Source: Tritrichomonas musculus
Lineage: Eukaryota > Parabasalia > Tritrichomonadida > Tritrichomonadidae
Direction of reading: 5' to 3'
Assembly: GCA_039105265.1 (NCBI GenBank)
Contig: JAPFFF010000004.1
Span: 6,739,501 to 6,803,500 of the forward strand
Length of the DNA: 64,000 bases
Shown here: piece by piece, positions 61,065-64,000 of the stretch
How positions within the stretch are numbered: position 1 is the stretch's first letter
Layout: each line of letters starts with the position of its first letter
Position numbers and translations under genes: made by a program
The notes under the pieces: model-generated
What the model saw: the letters and a program-made list of their open reading frames with translations, nothing else
What the model was told of the DNA's origin: nothing
Database searches by the model: none

Positions 61065-64000
61065 ATGGACAAAAATGAAAATAAATTGACTTTGCTCCTA
61101 CTTGACACCAAATTTACTATTCCCTTTAATTTTAATGCTTTTCCAAAAGTTTCAGACGAGATAAAAAAATCTTTTTTCTTTAAAGGTGGCGAATACTACG
61201 TACAATCACAGATTCGAGGTGAAGTATTACAAGAATTTCTAGATAGCTGGGTCTTTGAAAGGGAACTCCAAATCCGAATTGATAATATCTGGGAATTTCA
61301 TCTTTTAAGTCAAGAATTTCAACTTTTTTCTGACATTATATCAAATCCAGTTCATAAAAACGTCCTTTGTCTATCATGTCTTGAATACCTTGCTCGAGAA
61401 AAAAATAATAATGATCTGAATATTGATAAATTAGCATCTGAACGACACATAGCACAAAACCTAGACCATTACATTGAAAATCATTCTAAAAATATATACA
61501 AAATTCCATTAACGTTTCTCTACAACATTTTTTTTCATAAAGAAAGAATTCTTTACGACCACGAAAAAGCTTATTTCTTTATTGTCAATTTCCCGAATGA
61601 CGAAAGCTGCTTTGATCATTTTGTTTTATTGCAAAGTCTTGATTGCAATAAATTAAAAAGAGAAACAGTTATTGATTCTTTTTCCAAAGTTGATGAGCAT
61701 TTTGGCTTCCTTCCGTGCAACTCGAATTTATTCATGAAAAAGTTTGGTTACATTTATACAGAGCAAACAAATTTGATTTCTATGCAAAGCAGGCAAATTG
61801 ATCAGTTAAAAAATGAGAACAGAAATATAAAAATGATTAATGAACAGTTGAGATCACAAGATGAAGCAAAAGAAGAAAAAGCTCAATATTTGGGAAGGGT
61901 TAGAATGCTTGAAGAACAGCTTTCGGAATCAGAAAGAATCATATCTGAATTGAAAGAACAACTTTCGAAAGAAAAAGAAAAAGTTAGACAATATGAAATG
62001 AATGATGAAGAAGAATTATATAAACTTGATGAATTGGAAAGGTTTACAGATTCAAATAACATTTGCTATTTATTATCAAATAAAGCAAAAGTTGCAAAGA
62101 TTTCTAAATCACCAAAAGCAAAAGGTGAAGTCACTGTTAAAACATTTGTTAGGTATAATAATGAAAAATATAAAGTCATTGGTATTTGCGAAGAAGCTTT
62201 TTTAGACTCTCCAATTAAAAAGCTCACTTTCCTAGAAGATTCTGGAGTTAAATCAATAGGCAGTTCTGCCTTTAAAAAGTCAGCACTTGAAGAACTTAAT
62301 ATTCCTGCAAGTTGCATTTTATTGAATGACAATTGGTGTAAAGGTGCTGAAAATTTGAAGCTAGTCCAAGTTGACATAAACAATCAGAACATTTGTAATG
62401 AAAACGGTTTTATTATGTTAAAGAAAAGAATTAGAAATAAGTATAAAATTGAGAACACAAATGACATCCTTTTTGTTCCTTGTGAAACAGGTTGTGAAAT
62501 ATCAATTCAATCAAGCATTGAAAGAATTGGTAATTATTCATTTGCTAATTGTGAAATGATTGAAACAATTGAAGCAAATAATTCTTCCCTTAGAATGATT
62601 GATTCTTATTCATTTTACAATTGCATTAACCTGAAAAAAATTCATGTGTCTGGAGCGTCGAGATTGACTCTTGGAAGCCACATTTTTGCTGGCACGTCTT
62701 TGTCAACATTAATGATTGAATGTAAAGAACTGATTATTTGCAAGCATTGCTTCAGTAATTGTTTATCATTACAAGATATCAACTTTAAACAAATAATTAA
62801 AATTGTAATGGCTTCAAAAGCTTTTAAAAAATGCAAAAATCTTGAAAAAATTGCAATTAAAAAAGCATCTGAAATTCAAATAGGTAATGAATGTTTTTAT
62901 AATTTAGATAAATTAAAATCTTTAAAGCTATCTTCAGATTCAATTACATTTGGTGATAATTTCATTAAAGGATGTTCTTCTTTGACTTCTCTGAAAATTA
63001 AAAGTATTAATAACATAATTGTGCAATCTAACATGTTTGATGATTGCAAAATGCTTAAAGATATTAAATTTGACACATTGTCAAGACTGAAATTATGCGA
63101 TGGATGCCTAAAACAATTGAAAAATATTGAAAATATTGAAATTATTAGTAATCATTTTGACACTTATGGTTCTTTTTGTTTCCAAAATTGTTCCACACTC
63201 AAAAAACTCATTTTGAATTTAAAAAAAGACATTTGTTTACCAAAAGAATTTTTGGATGGATGCAAATCTTTATCAACACTTCAAGTCACAACTTTGGAGT
63301 CAATTGATATTCCAAAAGGCTCAATGAATGGACTTGAAAAACTACAAAATGTAAAATTAAGTGGTAAAAAAGTTATAATTGATGATGATTGCTTTAATAA
63401 TTGTGATTCACTTAATAAAATTGAAATTATAGAATCAGAATATATCAAAATATGTAACAATGGATTCAAAAATTGCAACAAATTTGAAATAATTGAGTTG
63501 ATATGCAAAAATAATTCTGAAAACACACCAAAAATTCAATTAGAAGAGCATTGTTTTAAAAATGCCAAAAGTTTAAAAGATATAACATTCACTGGTGGAG
63601 AAACAAGCATCAGAAACAACTGCTTGAAAGACTGCATATCACTTGACAAAATTTCATTCGTTAAAGCTGGAAAAATCGCTTTTTCAAAAGAGCAATTTAT
63701 GAATTGCCCATTATCCAACATAATCATTGAATCAAATTCATCTGTTAATCTTGATACTAATTGTTTTCAAGGATCCAAGAATCTTGAAATCATCACAATT
63801 TCTGGTAAAAATGTTACATTGAATGATGGTTGCTTCCAAAATTGTCCTTCTTTGAAAACCATTGTTTTTCATCCTGTGTCAAATGTTACACTTGGATCGT
63901 CAGTGTTTTTAAAATGCCCACAACTAACGTATATAAACATTGAAACAGGGTCTAATTTGACTATTGGTGAAAGCTGCTTCAAAGGACTAAATATCGCTAA
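61065..64000 (+). CDS. BspA-type protein with N-terminal domain and coiled coil (partial, runs off right edge)
   Basis: The frame stays open for at least 978 codons from ATG 61065 to the end of the window. Residues 1-260 form a globular domain (FTIPFNFNAFPKVSDEIKKS, YYVQSQIRGEVLQEFLDSWV, IWEFHLLSQEFQLFSDII) that loosely resembles BTB/POZ-like N-termini of trichomonad BspA variants. A coiled coil follows (about 240-325: MQSRQIDQLKNENRNIKMIN...SELKEQLSKEKEKVRQYE). From about 370 on come irregular BspA/LRR_5 repeats (VKSIGSSAFKKSALEELNIP, ERIGNYSFANCEMIETIEAN, IGNECFYNLDKLKSLKLSSD). These differ in rhythm from the IPSSVT-type repeats at 44.5 kb and match the relic at 29236-30420. No signal peptide or TM helix seen in the visible part. 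Likely an intracellular interaction protein; the C-terminus is unseen. Confidence 0.85.
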   Translation, partial: MDKNENKLTLLLLDTKFTIPFNFNAFPKVSDEIKKSFFFKGGEYYVQSQIRGEVLQEFLDSWVFERELQIRIDNIWEFHLLSQEFQLFSDIISNPVHKNVLCLSCLEYLAREKNNNDLNIDKLASERHIAQNLDHYIENHSKNIYKIPLTFLYNIFFHKERILYDHEKAYFFIVNFPNDESCFDHFVLLQSLDCNKLKRETVIDSFSKVDEHFGFLPCNSNLFMKKFGYIYTEQTNLISMQSRQIDQLKNENRNIKMINEQLRSQDEAKEEKAQYLGRVRMLEEQLSESERIISELKEQLSKEKEKVRQYEMNDEEELYKLDELERFTDSNNICYLLSNKAKVAKISKSPKAKGEVTVKTFVRYNNEKYKVIGICEEAFLDSPIKKLTFLEDSGVKSIGSSAFKKSALEELNIPASCILLNDNWCKGAENLKLVQVDINNQNICNENGFIMLKKRIRNKYKIENTNDILFVPCETGCEISIQSSIERIGNYSFANCEMIETIEANNSSLRMIDSYSFYNCINLKKIHVSGASRLTLGSHIFAGTSLSTLMIECKELIICKHCFSNCLSLQDINFKQIIKIVMASKAFKKCKNLEKIAIKKASEIQIGNECFYNLDKLKSLKLSSDSITFGDNFIKGCSSLTSLKIKSINNIIVQSNMFDDCKMLKDIKFDTLSRLKLCDGCLKQLKNIENIEIISNHFDTYGSFCFQNCSTLKKLILNLKKDICLPKEFLDGCKSLSTLQVTTLESIDIPKGSMNGLEKLQNVKLSGKKVIIDDDCFNNCDSLNKIEIIESEYIKICNNGFKNCNKFEIIELICKNNSENTPKIQLEEHCFKNAKSLKDITFTGGETSIRNNCLKDCISLDKISFVKAGKIAFSKEQFMNCPLSNIIIESNSSVNLDTNCFQGSKNLEIITISGKNVTLNDGCFQNCPSLKTIVFHPVSNVTLGSSVFLKCPQLTYINIETGSNLTIGESCFKGLNIA

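Noticed and set aside
1-64000. Endogenous virus, LTR element or Polinton-type element
   Set aside because: No reverse transcriptase, integrase, capsid, packaging ATPase or protein-primed polymerase motif was seen.

Overview
The window looks like nuclear DNA of a trichomonad (parabasalid) protist, most likely a Tritrichomonas-type genome. The reasons are: very AT-rich sequence with long A/T homopolymers; long protein genes without visible introns; Inr-like TCAYT/TCATT elements 12-40 nt upstream of several start codons; and the typical gene mix of BspA-type leucine-rich repeat proteins with an ankyrin-like N-terminal half, a protein kinase fused to Sel1 repeats, small two-repeat Myb proteins, a membrane-anchored M60-like metallopeptidase and ankyrin genes. 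No bacterial, organellar or viral block was recognised.

Layout. 0-3 kb: the start of a Lys-rich protein (minus), a tRNA-Met (minus), a ubiquitin-like-domain protein and an acidic unknown protein. 3.7-11.4 kb is accessory: two direct copies of a broken unknown gene flank a long protein whose C-terminus reads as an ADP-ribosyltransferase (PARP/ART-type) domain; a TA-type TIR element and a textbook non-autonomous hAT element with a perfect 8-bp target duplication follow. 11.9-16 kb is ordinary: a two-RRM protein, an MFS sugar transporter and a Myb protein.

16-29 kb is a gene desert. It holds at least four TIR elements, one nested in another, and then a striking array (24.0-28.8 kb): ten ankyrin-repeat segments plus a terminal coiled-coil segment, all in register on the minus strand, separated by spacers of a ~25-bp minisatellite. 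Nine internal segments are exactly 93 bp and stop-free, but the spacers are not multiples of three. One segment, with its flanks, is copied perfectly (191 bp) about 6.3 kb away.

29-64 kb is gene-rich: a decayed BspA gene; a 1553-residue surface M60-like peptidase; a small TA-type MITE; an LCAT/PDAT-like lipase or acyltransferase; a decayed PP2A-type phosphatase; the kinase-Sel1 protein; an intact 1034-residue BspA protein ending in a CaaX-like box, with two decayed relatives on either side of a second Myb gene; a decayed DDE transposase; a tRNA-like relic; a two-TM protein with a phosphodiesterase-like fold that seems to have lost metal ligands; a broken HMG-box gene; and a coiled-coil BspA gene running off the right edge.

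Cross-cutting signals worth follow-up: (i) the split ankyrin array; (ii) interruptions at the same ankyrin-repeat boundary in two BspA relatives; (iii) an identical 14-mer, ATAAAAACAAGACA, in repeated copies just upstream of both the ADP-ribosyltransferase gene and the kinase-Sel1 gene; (iv) the ADP-ribosyltransferase protein itself. Functions are inferred from motifs read by eye; no database search was run.
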